DNA from: an uncultured Eubacterium sp.
Lineage (GTDB): Bacteria; Bacillota; Clostridia; Lachnospirales; Lachnospiraceae
DNA: 22,162 nucleotides
Direction: 5' to 3'
Assembly: GCA_910586045.1 (NCBI GenBank)
Contig: CAJUIH010000058.1
Coordinates: 1 to 22,162 of the forward strand
Shown here piece by piece: positions 15,562-22,162 of the stretch (position 1 is its first letter; the number at the start of each line of letters is the position of its first letter). The notes beneath the pieces are model-generated. The model saw only the letters and a program-made list of their open reading frames with translations. It had not been told where the DNA came from and did not search any database. A program made the position numbers and the translations under genes.

Positions 15562-17523
15562 ATGGAATGCGCAATCAGTGAAAATCAAAAAGATCAGAAT
15601 ACAAAAAATGCGGGAATAAAAAACCGATTAAAAGAAACCTATGATGTAGTCGTGGTAGGGGCTGGACATGCCGGCTGTGAAGCTGCGTTAGCTTGTGCAA
15701 GACTTGGTCTGGAAACGATTATTTTTACCGTCAGTGTCGATAGTATGGCGTTAATGCCATGCAATCCGAATATCGGAGGCAGTTCCAAGGGACATTTGGT
15801 TCGGGAAATTGACGCGCTTGGAGGACAAATGGGCATAAATATAGACCGAACGTTTATACAGTCTAAGATGTTAAACAAATCAAAAGGCCCCGCGGTACAT
15901 TCCCTGCGGGCGCAAGCCGATAAAGCTGATTATAGTATGGAAATGCGCCAAACGCTGCAGCGTACACAACATTTAACAATCAAGCAGGCGGAAGTGGCTG
16001 AAATAGTAACACATATATCTCAAGATGATTTAAGAAAACACATAAAGGCTGTTAAAACAGTATCCGGTGCGGAATATAAATGTAAAGCAGTAATTTTATG
16101 TACAGGCACGTATTTGCGTGCGCGGTGTCTGACAGGAGAAATGATTTCTTATACAGGCCCAAATGGTTTGATGGCGGCAAATGCTTTGACAGATTCCTTA
16201 AAAGCGGAAGGAATCGAAATGTTTCGATTTAAAACAGGTACGCCGGCCAGGCTGGATCGGCGTTCGCTGGATTTTTCAAAAATGCAGGAACAAAAGGGAG
16301 ATTCGGAAATTGTACCATTTTCATTTACTACGAATCCGGAAGAAGTACAAATTGAGCAGGTATCTTGTTGGTTAACCTACACAAATGAAAAGACACATGA
16401 AATTATTCGAAATAATTTGGATCGTTCTCCAATGTATGCTGGGGTCATCGAAGGAACAGGCCCGCGGTATTGTCCGTCGATTGAAGATAAAGTTGTGAAA
16501 TTTCCGGATAAAGACAGGCACCAGTTATTTATTGAACCGGAAGGGATTCATACAAATGAGATGTATGTAGGCGGAATGTCAAGCTCTATGCCAGAGGATG
16601 TACAATACGAGATGTATCGTACGGTTCCCGGACTGGAAAATGCCAAAATAGTAAGAAATGCATATGCGATTGAATACGATTGTATCAATCCGAATCAATT
16701 ATACCCGACTTTGGAATTTAAAAAGATTCAAGGTTTATTCAGCGGCGGCCAATTTAATGGAAGTTCCGGTTATGAGGAAGCGGCAGCCCAGGGATTAATC
16801 GCAGGGATCAATGCCGCTATGGAAATATTGGGAAAAGATCCAATCATATTGGACCGGTCTGAAGCATACATTGGTGTACTGATAGATGATTTAGTGACAA
16901 AGGAAAATCATGAACCGTATCGGATGATGACATCCAGAGCGGAGTATCGTCTGCTGCTGCGTCAGGATAACGCGGATCTTAGGCTTACGAAAAAAGGATA
17001 TCAAGTTGGACTGATATCCAAAGAAAGATATGAGCAAGTCCTAAAAAAAGAAAATCTAATCCGCCAGGAAGTAGATCGGATATCACAGGTAATGGTAGGT
17101 GCAAACAATCATACGCAGGAAGTATTAGCAAAATACAATAGTGTTCCATTGCATACAGGAATTACATTAACAGAGCTGATTCGAAGACCGGAATTAAATT
17201 ATAACTTAGTTTCTGAACTTGATCCGGACAGGCCGGAAATTCCAGATGATGTTGCAGAACAAGTAAACATTAATGTAAAGTATGATGGTTATATCCGGCG
17301 CCAGATCAAGCAGGTAGAAACTTTTAAAAAGTTAGAGAATAAAAAGTTGGAGAAAGATTTTGATTATCAGGCTGTAAGCGGTCTTCGCATAGAAGCGAGA
17401 CAAAAATTGGATTTGTACCGCCCGGTATCCATTGGACAAGCGTCTCGAATATCCGGTGTATCTCCAGCGGATATCTCCGTGCTGTTAGTATATTTAGAAC
17501 AATATTATAAAAATAAATCATAA
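15562..17523 (+). CDS. mnmG: tRNA uridine 5-carboxymethylaminomethyl modification enzyme MnmG
   Basis: MnmG (GidA, 653 aa) is the FAD- and NADH-dependent partner of MnmE in U34 modification. The Rossmann motif VVGAGHAGCEAA lies at 31-42, the signature PCNPNIGGSSKG at 66-77, and the conserved cysteine region RYCPSIEDK has C304. The C-terminal helical domain for MnmE and tRNA binding ends ISVLLVYLEQYY. The protein carries about 25 residues (Lys/Asn/Gln-rich) before the usual YDVVVVG start; there is no other start codon before the FAD motif and AGGAGGG lies 6 bases before the ATG at 15562, so the extension appears real. Confidence 0.97.
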   Translation: MECAISENQKDQNTKNAGIKNRLKETYDVVVVGAGHAGCEAALACARLGLETIIFTVSVDSMALMPCNPNIGGSSKGHLVREIDALGGQMGINIDRTFIQSKMLNKSKGPAVHSLRAQADKADYSMEMRQTLQRTQHLTIKQAEVAEIVTHISQDDLRKHIKAVKTVSGAEYKCKAVILCTGTYLRARCLTGEMISYTGPNGLMAANALTDSLKAEGIEMFRFKTGTPARLDRRSLDFSKMQEQKGDSEIVPFSFTTNPEEVQIEQVSCWLTYTNEKTHEIIRNNLDRSPMYAGVIEGTGPRYCPSIEDKVVKFPDKDRHQLFIEPEGIHTNEMYVGGMSSSMPEDVQYEMYRTVPGLENAKIVRNAYAIEYDCINPNQLYPTLEFKKIQGLFSGGQFNGSSGYEEAAAQGLIAGINAAMEILGKDPIILDRSEAYIGVLIDDLVTKENHEPYRMMTSRAEYRLLLRQDNADLRLTKKGYQVGLISKERYEQVLKKENLIRQEVDRISQVMVGANNHTQEVLAKYNSVPLHTGITLTELIRRPELNYNLVSELDPDRPEIPDDVAEQVNINVKYDGYIRRQIKQVETFKKLENKKLEKDFDYQAVSGLRIEARQKLDLYRPVSIGQASRISGVSPADISVLLVYLEQYYKNKS

Positions 17524-18031
17524 ATTAATTTTTTGAATTAGTTTATTTAGTACAGTTTGCTGTTGATCAGTTAAAGTTACAATTATATATTTGAATTTTA
17601 TATTTTTATCAGATAATGAAATAAATATCGTATAACGACTACTATTATTATTATGGAATGTCAACTACTTTTATTAATTATCATCAAAAAAAGGTTTCAG
17701 GCGTTGATTTTTCGGATTTTTATATTTTAGAATGTACGGATGTTTATTGTTATGGATTCTTACATCGGAAATTAGGTGCATTTGTTTTTGTTCAGATATT
17801 CTGTTGTTGCGTGAATGATTTGTCAGGGGTTATTATTTGATTTTTATTTAGCATTTTTAAGAATGGCATTGATCTTATGAAAGCACTACATGGATTGATG
17901 CTTAGAAGTAATCATGATAGGTCTTGTATCGTTTTTCTTTCTTATTAAGAAAGATTATTAAAAAAGATTATGAAGATATAGTCATTAAAAGTGTAGAAAT
18001 AAAATCTTCAAAAGATTAAAAGGTGAAATAA
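17524..18031. other. 508-bp AT-rich spacer between mnmG and rsmG
   Basis: Homologous loci usually have rsmG directly after mnmG, so a gap this long is unusual. A plus-strand 60-codon frame (17658-17840) has no ribosome site and no recognisable motif. On the minus strand a 48-codon open stretch ends at 17518 with residues such as KYIIVTLTDQQQTVLNKLI, and another of about 50 codons lies just upstream in a different frame; they could be relics of one gene with a frameshift, or chance. A hairpin TCTTTCTT/AAGAAAGA lies at 17937-17955 without a T tail. I see no confident promoter. Confidence 0.5.
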
Positions 18032-18760
18032 ATGATTAATAAGATTGAAATAATAAAAGATAAATTAGAAAAATTAAATTTAAATATAGTAATTACTGAA
18101 ACTATATTAAACCAATTTTTGAACTATTATAATACACTTATAGAGTGGAACACGTTTATGAATTTAACGGCGATTACGGATTTAGATCAGGTGGTGGAAA
18201 AACATTTTGTGGATAGTATTGTTTTGGGTCAGTACTTAGATTTAAATAAAATGGAAACAATGATTGATATTGGCACAGGCGCAGGATTTCCAGGCCTGCC
18301 TTTAAAAATAATGTATCCGCATTTACATCTTGTGCTTGTGGACTCTTTGAACAAAAGAATTGAATTTTTGAAAGAAATGATAGCAAAATTGCAATTAGAA
18401 AATGTAAAAGCAGTGCATGGAAGAGCAGAAGAGCTTGCGAGAGATGAAAACTATCGCGCACAATTTGATCTTAGTGTTTCACGTGCAGTAGCCAGGTTGT
18501 CCAGTTTAACTGAGTATTGTATGCCTTTTGTAAAGGTCGGAGGGATTTTTGCAGCATATAAGTCCAGTGAAATTGAACAAGAAGTGGAAGAATCGAAAAA
18601 GGCAATACAATTATTGGGCGGAGAGTTAGCGGAAGTAAAAATTTTTCCATTATCCGACACGGAATATAAACGTTCGCTTGTAATGATAAACAAGCGAAAA
18701 CAGACGCCGAAAAAATTTCCTAGAAAATCAGGTATTCCTACAAAACAGCCAATAACATAG
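18032..18760 (+). CDS. rsmG: 16S rRNA (guanine-527-N7)-methyltransferase RsmG
   Basis: RsmG (GidB, 242 aa) methylates N7 of G527 in 16S rRNA with S-adenosylmethionine. The class I methyltransferase glycine loop is MIDIGTGAGFPGLPLKI (77-93), preceded by MNLTAITD and HFVDSI (59-64). The strand VLVDSLNKRIEFLKE (101-115) follows, then SVSRAVARL for the active-site region. The C-terminal tail (KKFPRKSGIPTKQP) is typical. The ATG at 18032 follows AAAGGTGA. It is the last plus-strand gene and converges with the hydrolase-like gene. Its codons are more AT-rich at the 5' end than those of its neighbours. Confidence 0.96.
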   Translation: MINKIEIIKDKLEKLNLNIVITETILNQFLNYYNTLIEWNTFMNLTAITDLDQVVEKHFVDSIVLGQYLDLNKMETMIDIGTGAGFPGLPLKIMYPHLHLVLVDSLNKRIEFLKEMIAKLQLENVKAVHGRAEELARDENYRAQFDLSVSRAVARLSSLTEYCMPFVKVGGIFAAYKSSEIEQEVEESKKAIQLLGGELAEVKIFPLSDTEYKRSLVMINKRKQTPKKFPRKSGIPTKQPIT

Positions 18761-18810
18761 GGAGGGCATGTACGGGTTTGTTTTTTCTTAGGATCATATC
18801 TATTGTAAAT

Positions 18811-18845
18811 AAAATGGAAAAGGTTTATCAGCCTTTTCCATTTTT
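18811..18845. terminator. Bidirectional rho-independent terminator
   Basis: AAAATGGAAAAGG (18811-18823) pairs perfectly with CCTTTTCCATTTT (18832-18844), 13 bp, loop TTTATCAG. The A run on one side and T run on the other give a U tail in both directions. It lies 50 bp after rsmG and 140 bp beyond the end of the convergent hydrolase-like gene, and can serve both. Confidence 0.9.
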
Positions 18846-18984
18846 ATAGCTAAAAACAAAAACTAATGAATGGCCAAATTAGGCTTTTGGTATGGGGTAG
18901 GGAATCAGGAACTTGTAAAAGGGTGTTTTTATACGAATGGTATTCTATTTACATATACTAAAATGTGGAATGTACAATTTTAAT

Positions 18985-19935
18985 TTAAGTATTTTTCAAG
19001 AGTATGGATTTGATTTTGTCTGCTATTGTTTCGGATATTTCCAATTGCGGCAACAGTCTACAGTTTGATATATATACAGCGTGAATATTTGAATTATATT
19101 TTTTATATTCCTGAATTACTTCTTTATATTTGCCGTATGCAATAATCGACAGATTCGCCTTAATCAGTGGAAGAGCATGTACGATATTGATATTTGTGTA
19201 ATTTCCAATCATACTCCCGTAAAGATATTTACCTCCGTCATTTTTGTAATGGGCATTGAAATAAGAAACTTCCGCTATTTTTTCCGGAACATTTTTGTCG
19301 TTATAGAAATAAACATATTTATAATCATCCCAGATAGAAGATTTGCTCATTCTGCAATTATATAAAAATGTTCCAATAACAGGGGATTCTATTATTTTTT
19401 TCTTCCACTCGCTCTGTTTAGAAATAGGTTTGACTAATTCCTGGATAGACGGCGGGTTTATCGCAATTATTTGATCAAACATGTCAGGTTTCATGCGCGT
19501 GGCCATAAACACAAAGGCATTTGAAAAAGCAGAAGCACAGATATTGCATTTTTCTTTTACAATATCACGAATAAAGTCACAAATTAATTGTACATATAAA
19601 TAATTAATATAAGTCATATTTGATTTATCAGATTTTCCGCAGCCAGGTAAATCAAGTTCAAAAATATGGAAATTTTGTTCTAACAAGGGATCAGCCTGGT
19701 ACCATTCTTCTTTCGAAGAAGAGGGATCCAGGTTATGCAGTAAGAGCAGGGGAGGAGCGGATGGTGTTCCTTTGTTCGTATAAATAATCTGCATGTCTTT
19801 CCACTTGTAAATCTGGTCTTCCTTTGAAATCGATACAGGAGTAATACATGATTGTATATATGTGTTAAATGCATGCATGCCTGTAATCAAAATTGCGGAT
19901 GTCGTGATCATTTTTTTTAAGCATTTCTTACTCAT
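18985..19935 (-). CDS. Membrane-anchored alpha/beta-hydrolase-like protein with degenerate triad
   Basis: A 316-aa protein. Residues 1-8 are basic and 9-26 hydrophobic, which suggests a signal anchor with the rest outside the cell. The alpha/beta-hydrolase core is recognisable: LLLLHNLD (63-70, the HG oxyanion position), LDLPGCGKSDKS (94-105), then the elbow region CASAFSNAF (133-141) followed by a helix and IAINP (157-161). Instead of GxSxG the elbow reads either CASAF (S135) or AFSNA (S138). The usual C-terminal catalytic His (GHLPQLE-like) reads CRLLPQLE (292-299), so His is absent. I recall similar proteins as common in clostridia, function unknown to me. The start at 19933-19935 follows AAAGGAGG; an ATG 23 codons upstream has no such site. 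Confidence 0.8.
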   Translation of the reverse strand: MSKKCLKKMITTSAILITGMHAFNTYIQSCITPVSISKEDQIYKWKDMQIIYTNKGTPSAPPLLLLHNLDPSSSKEEWYQADPLLEQNFHIFELDLPGCGKSDKSNMTYINYLYVQLICDFIRDIVKEKCNICASAFSNAFVFMATRMKPDMFDQIIAINPPSIQELVKPISKQSEWKKKIIESPVIGTFLYNCRMSKSSIWDDYKYVYFYNDKNVPEKIAEVSYFNAHYKNDGGKYLYGSMIGNYTNINIVHALPLIKANLSIIAYGKYKEVIQEYKKYNSNIHAVYISNCRLLPQLEISETIADKIKSILLKNT

Positions 19936-20042
19936 AAATTCCTCCTTTAGAAAAATGAAAAGAGATTCTGTTATATTTAAAAACAGTAAGTACTTTTGAT
20001 TCATAAAAGCGTAAAAATAAAAATTTGTATTTGCGTTTTATA

Positions 20043-20071
20043 AATATATAATTTAATATATTGTATCACAA
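20043..20071 (-). promoter_or_regulatory. Possible promoter of the hydrolase-like gene
   Basis: On the minus strand TTGTGA (20066-20071), a 17-base spacer and TATATT (20043-20048) lie about 110 bases before the start codon. The surroundings are so AT-rich that chance matches are likely. Confidence 0.35.
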
Positions 20072-20087
20072 TATGATATCTTTTACT

Positions 20088-20165
20088 ATCATAGATTTAT
20101 TCTTATTGGAAAAAAATATTAGTCCATTGCGTATTGTTTTATTTGCAAGTATTCAAATCTATGAT
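20088..20165. repeat. Inverted repeat, 11-bp arms 56 bp apart
   Basis: ATCATAGATTT (20088-20098) is matched exactly by AAATCTATGAT (20155-20165). No convincing target-site duplication flanks the 78-bp unit. It lies upstream of the hydrolase-like gene and could be a small decayed insertion or a long hairpin. Confidence 0.4.
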
Positions 20166-20537
20166 TGATTTTCGTGTCTATTGGCATGTATGTAGAGCCT
20201 AAATATATTGTTGCTTTGCAAATATGATTTTCAATCATGCAGTAGTGGTTATGGTTAGAAAATTCAGGATAGAAGATGGAAAAACAGGTAATGTGCCTGC
20301 TATGTATCTTAATAAGTCGCTATACCAGTATAGCATGTGCATTTTGCAGAAATATATATTAAGTAAAAACAAAAAGATTGTAAATAATAAAATATTAGTA
20401 TATGGATTCCGTTCTTTTTTAATTTAAATATAACTTTAAAGAATTGATTGCTTTTATGTTATTGAACGGACAAGTACTAATACAGAAGTTTGTAAATTTG
20501 GTTTTTACTATGCACAATTGAAAAATCCGGTGTGAAC

Positions 20538-20555
20538 GTATTAAATATTTAATAC
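20538..20555. repeat. Perfect 18-bp palindrome
   Basis: GTATTAAATATTTAATAC is its own reverse complement over all 18 bases. It has the size and symmetry of an operator for a dimeric regulator, but no gene start lies close by. Confidence 0.6.
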
Positions 20556-20625
20556 CCGATGTGCTAAAGTTTTGTAAAGTTTAATACAATATCAAACCAA
20601 TCGTCAGATGAAAAGAAAGTCTCTT

Positions 20626-20718
20626 TCTATATATTTGGTGTTTGAATACTGCACAATAAACCCGATAAACGGCGGGCCAGAAACAAATGATATTGTGCTG
20701 AAATTTTACGCCGTTTAT
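20626..20718. repeat. 93-bp repeated element, copy 1
   Basis: This copy matches 22070-22162 at 90 of 93 positions; the differences are at 20636, 20641 and 20664. Two perfect stems can form: GCACAATA (20651-20658) with TATTGTGC (20691-20698), and ATAAACGGCG (20665-20674) with CGCCGTTTAT (20709-20718). Their order is interleaved, so together they would make an H-type pseudoknot in RNA. The left boundary of similarity is sharp at 20626; the right boundary is unknown because the other copy is cut by the window edge. No T-run follows, so it is not an ordinary terminator. Confidence 0.9.
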
Positions 20719-21189
20719 AAGTATTTTGCCCAAGAAAAGCAAAAAGTTCTAAATTTTCTGCTTTATTATTTATAATACCTAACAGCTTGGAAGTTCATGC
20801 GCCGTCCATTACGTAACAGCTTCCATTTTCGGGCATCCGTGCCGGTAAATGCTGGATAACCTTTGACTGAAAATATATTTTCGAAGTGTATAGCAAAAAC
20901 CACAGGTGTAAAGGGTATATATGGAGAATTTTTGTTATATGTTCCCGGAAGTTTAGGCCAGTTAATGATATGCTTATTTAACGCGTATTATACTAGCCAA
21001 TACCCGTATTGGTTTATTGAAATACATTTTACTAAGAAACTGTCCCAAAATAACTTACCATATATCTTGTATTTTTCTCCAGTGCATAGCTTAAAAGTCA
21101 GTTACATAGCCCGCTATGCGCCTGATTATTAAACTGCACTTACGAAGAAAAATTCTGCGAACTATAGGTAAATTATTTCGGGGCAATTC

Positions 21190-21315
21190 CTAAGCAATCA
21201 CTACTTGTGCTATTGCCGCCTTGTCGTCAGTCAACGATGCCACTGCATCGCTTCTTTTCTCTGTCTTGCATTGATTTAAATAACAAGCACTAAGTATATA
21301 AACATTTACGAATTG
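21190..21315 (-). pseudogene. Short coding relic (C-terminal piece of an unknown protein)
   Basis: On the minus strand a frame without a start codon runs from 21315 to a TAG at 21190-21192 and ends with residues SDAVASLTDDKAAIAQVVIA. Its composition is protein-like and this patch is richer in G+C than its surroundings. A stop lies just upstream in frame. I do not recognise the family; chance cannot be excluded. Confidence 0.25.
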
Positions 21316-21436
21316 CTATACAAGTACATCAAACATAAAATAACACATGACTTATGATTGCCTATTTTTTCAATTAATAATGTGAAGTTGAAAACGGATG
21401 TGATAGACGTGCATGTTAATATTCTAAACTGTTATA

Positions 21437-21571
21437 TAGAAATCACCAGTTTACAACTTTTATAAGTGAGTACGATATCTTGTCTAAGTAATTATAAAAG
21501 TATACAATATATAGTAGGAATTATTACAGAAATTCGTAATAATAGGAAAAGTTGTAAACTGCTGTAGAAAT
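21437..21571. mobile_element. MITE with 18-bp terminal inverted repeats and 7-bp target duplication
   Basis: The element itself spans 21444-21564 (121 bp). Its left end CACCAGTTTACAACTTTT (21444-21461) and right end AAAAGTTGTAAACTGCTG (21547-21564) are inverted repeats matching at 17 of 18 positions. It is flanked on both sides by the direct repeat TAGAAAT (21437-21443 and 21565-21571), as left by transposase-made staggered cuts. Inside are further inverted repeats: ACTTTTATAA/TTATAAAAGT (21456-21465 and 21492-21501) and ATTATTAC/GTAATAAT (21520-21527 and 21536-21543). It has no coding capacity and must be moved in trans. The parent transposon family is not identifiable from here. Confidence 0.85.
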
Positions 21572-21728
21572 AATAAAGAATAAAAAATTAGGTCTTAATA
21601 TAATTGATTGCTTTTTAATTTGTATTATCTTACATAAAATAGATTTTAAATATATTGAAAATAAAACTCCTTACATTGAAAAGTTATATGTTTCTAATCA
21701 ATCATGTTAGCATGTTTTGACGTGGCAA

Positions 21729-21744
21729 TGTTTCACGTGAAACA
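21729..21744. promoter_or_regulatory. parS: parS site (ParB/Spo0J binding)
   Basis: TGTTTCACGTGAAACA is a perfect 16-bp palindrome identical to the consensus parS bound by ParB/Spo0J. ParB spreads from such sites to load condensin and segregate origins. A half-site-like ATGTTTCAA follows at about 21752. No parA or parB gene is in the window; they commonly lie near rsmG in Firmicutes, so they may be just to the right. Confidence 0.93.
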
Positions 21745-21905
21745 TCTAAAAATGTTTCAATAAATAGTATGAATTTATTTGGCCGTTATTATTTATCTTT
21801 TAAATTTGATATTTTAATGCTTATACAATGTTTTATGATTATTATATGCATTTTTGATATTCATTATATATTATGTTCATCATGATTTTTTATTAATAAT
21901 TAATT

Positions 21906-22067
21906 ATGTTTACAATTAGTTGTTATGTCGTAGATATATTTCTTATATTTAAGTCAATACAGCAAGTAGTTTTAAATATTGTTTGTTATAAACAGTGTAA
22001 TGATCATGGCGTAGTGTGCGCAGTAGGTATTAAGGACGCTGAAAAGGAACTGGATATTATTTTTTAG
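21906..22067 (+). CDS. Doubtful 53-codon ORF next to repeat copy 2
   Basis: The frame starts MFTISCYVVDIFL and ends CAVGIKDAEKELDIIF, stopping two bases before the repeat begins. The second half has a protein-like composition with several GC-containing codons. There is no ribosome site before the ATG, and I recognise no family. It may be a relic of a gene of which only the end remains. Confidence 0.2.
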   Translation: MFTISCYVVDIFLIFKSIQQVVLNIVCYKQCNDHGVVCAVGIKDAEKELDIIF

Positions 22068-22069
22068 AT

Positions 22070-22162
22070 TCTATATATTCGGTGATTGAATACTGCACAA
22101 TAAACCCTATAAACGGCGGGCCAGAAACAAATGATATTGTGCTGAAATTTTACGCCGTTTAT
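22070..22162. repeat. 93-bp repeated element, copy 2 (cut by the window edge)
   Basis: It matches copy 1 at 90 of 93 positions and is in the same orientation, 1444 bp downstream. Both stems are intact: GCACAATA with TATTGTGC at 22095-22102 and 22135-22142, and ATAAACGGCG with CGCCGTTTAT at 22109-22118 and 22153-22162. The T at 22108, where copy 1 has G, could lengthen the second stem by one pair if the next base off the window is A as in copy 1. Confidence 0.9.

Larger units (their letters stand above)
20072..22162. other. Gene-poor, AT-rich 2.1-kb stretch rich in repeats
   Basis: No open frame here has both a ribosome site and recognisable protein motifs. The longest plus-strand frames (20224-20427, 67 codons; 20863-21132, 89 codons) lack a Shine-Dalgarno and family resemblance. 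The stretch holds the two 93-bp repeats, a MITE, a parS site, several inverted repeats (for example CCAATAC/GTATTGG at 20997-21012 and CATAGC/GCTATG at 21105-21118) and two short coding relics. Base composition is uneven: 20780-20860 and 21180-21270 are richer in G+C than the rest, which suggests patchwork origin. Confidence 0.6.

Noticed and set aside
19936..20004. 23-residue N-terminal extension of the hydrolase-like protein
   Set aside because: The strong AAAGGAGG site directs initiation at 19935, and the extension would bury the signal-anchor segment.
20224..20427. 67-codon plus-strand open frame
   Set aside because: It is AT-rich with no ribosome site and no family resemblance.
21034..21054. 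AAACTGTCCCAAAATAA-like stretch resembling insertion-sequence ends
   Set aside because: The resemblance is from memory only; I could find no matching inverted copy in the window and no transposase.
20863..21132. 89-codon plus-strand open frame
   Set aside because: There is no Shine-Dalgarno, no recognisable motif, and inverted repeats lie inside it; treated as chance or decayed DNA.
21444..21564. Paired GTTTACAACTTTT motifs considered as CRISPR repeats
   Set aside because: The copies are inverted, only two, and flanked by a target duplication, which fits a MITE and not an array.

Overview
This window is the chromosomal replication-origin neighbourhood of a low-to-medium GC Gram-positive anaerobe, most likely a clostridium of the Lachnospiraceae type. 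The reasons are the gene order (recF-gyrB-gyrA on one side of dnaA/dnaN and rpmH-rnpA-yidD-yidC-jag-mnmE-mnmG-rsmG on the other), the purine-rich Shine-Dalgarno sites, the two-subunit iron-sulfur fumarase, and the style of the GyrA, YidC and RnpA proteins. The family-level placement rests on my memory of protein families and is an inference.

Left arm (about 1-10650), all on the minus strand and so reading away from the origin: dnaA, dnaN, a small S4-domain RNA-binding gene, recF, gyrB, gyrA, the alpha and beta subunits of a class I fumarase, then tRNA-Ser(GCU). Left of the tRNA two strong tandem promoters with A-rich upstream tracts fire leftwards out of the window into a sequence that looks like a ribosomal RNA leader, so an rrn operon probably begins just beyond base 1.

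Origin: two clusters of DnaA boxes bracket dnaA, at 10792-10939 upstream of the gene and at 9219-9271 just downstream of it, with one more box lying on the dnaN start. This is the bipartite oriC layout known from Bacillus.

Right arm (about 11040-18850), all on the plus strand: ribosomal protein L34, RNase P protein, YidD, the YidC insertase (TTG start), the KH/R3H protein Jag, then after a terminator MnmE, MnmG and, after an unusual 508-bp gap, RsmG. These genes supply ribosome, tRNA-processing, membrane-insertion and tRNA/rRNA-modification functions. Genes on both arms run co-directionally with replication forks leaving oriC.

Right end (18985-22162): a minus-strand, membrane-anchored alpha/beta-hydrolase-like protein with a degenerate catalytic triad, then about 2.1 kb without a convincing gene. 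That stretch holds the most unusual material: a 93-bp element present twice (97% identical) whose two long stems interleave as in a pseudoknot, a textbook MITE with 18-bp inverted ends and a 7-bp target duplication, a perfect 16-bp parS site for ParB, a perfect 18-bp palindrome and weak traces of decayed coding sequence.
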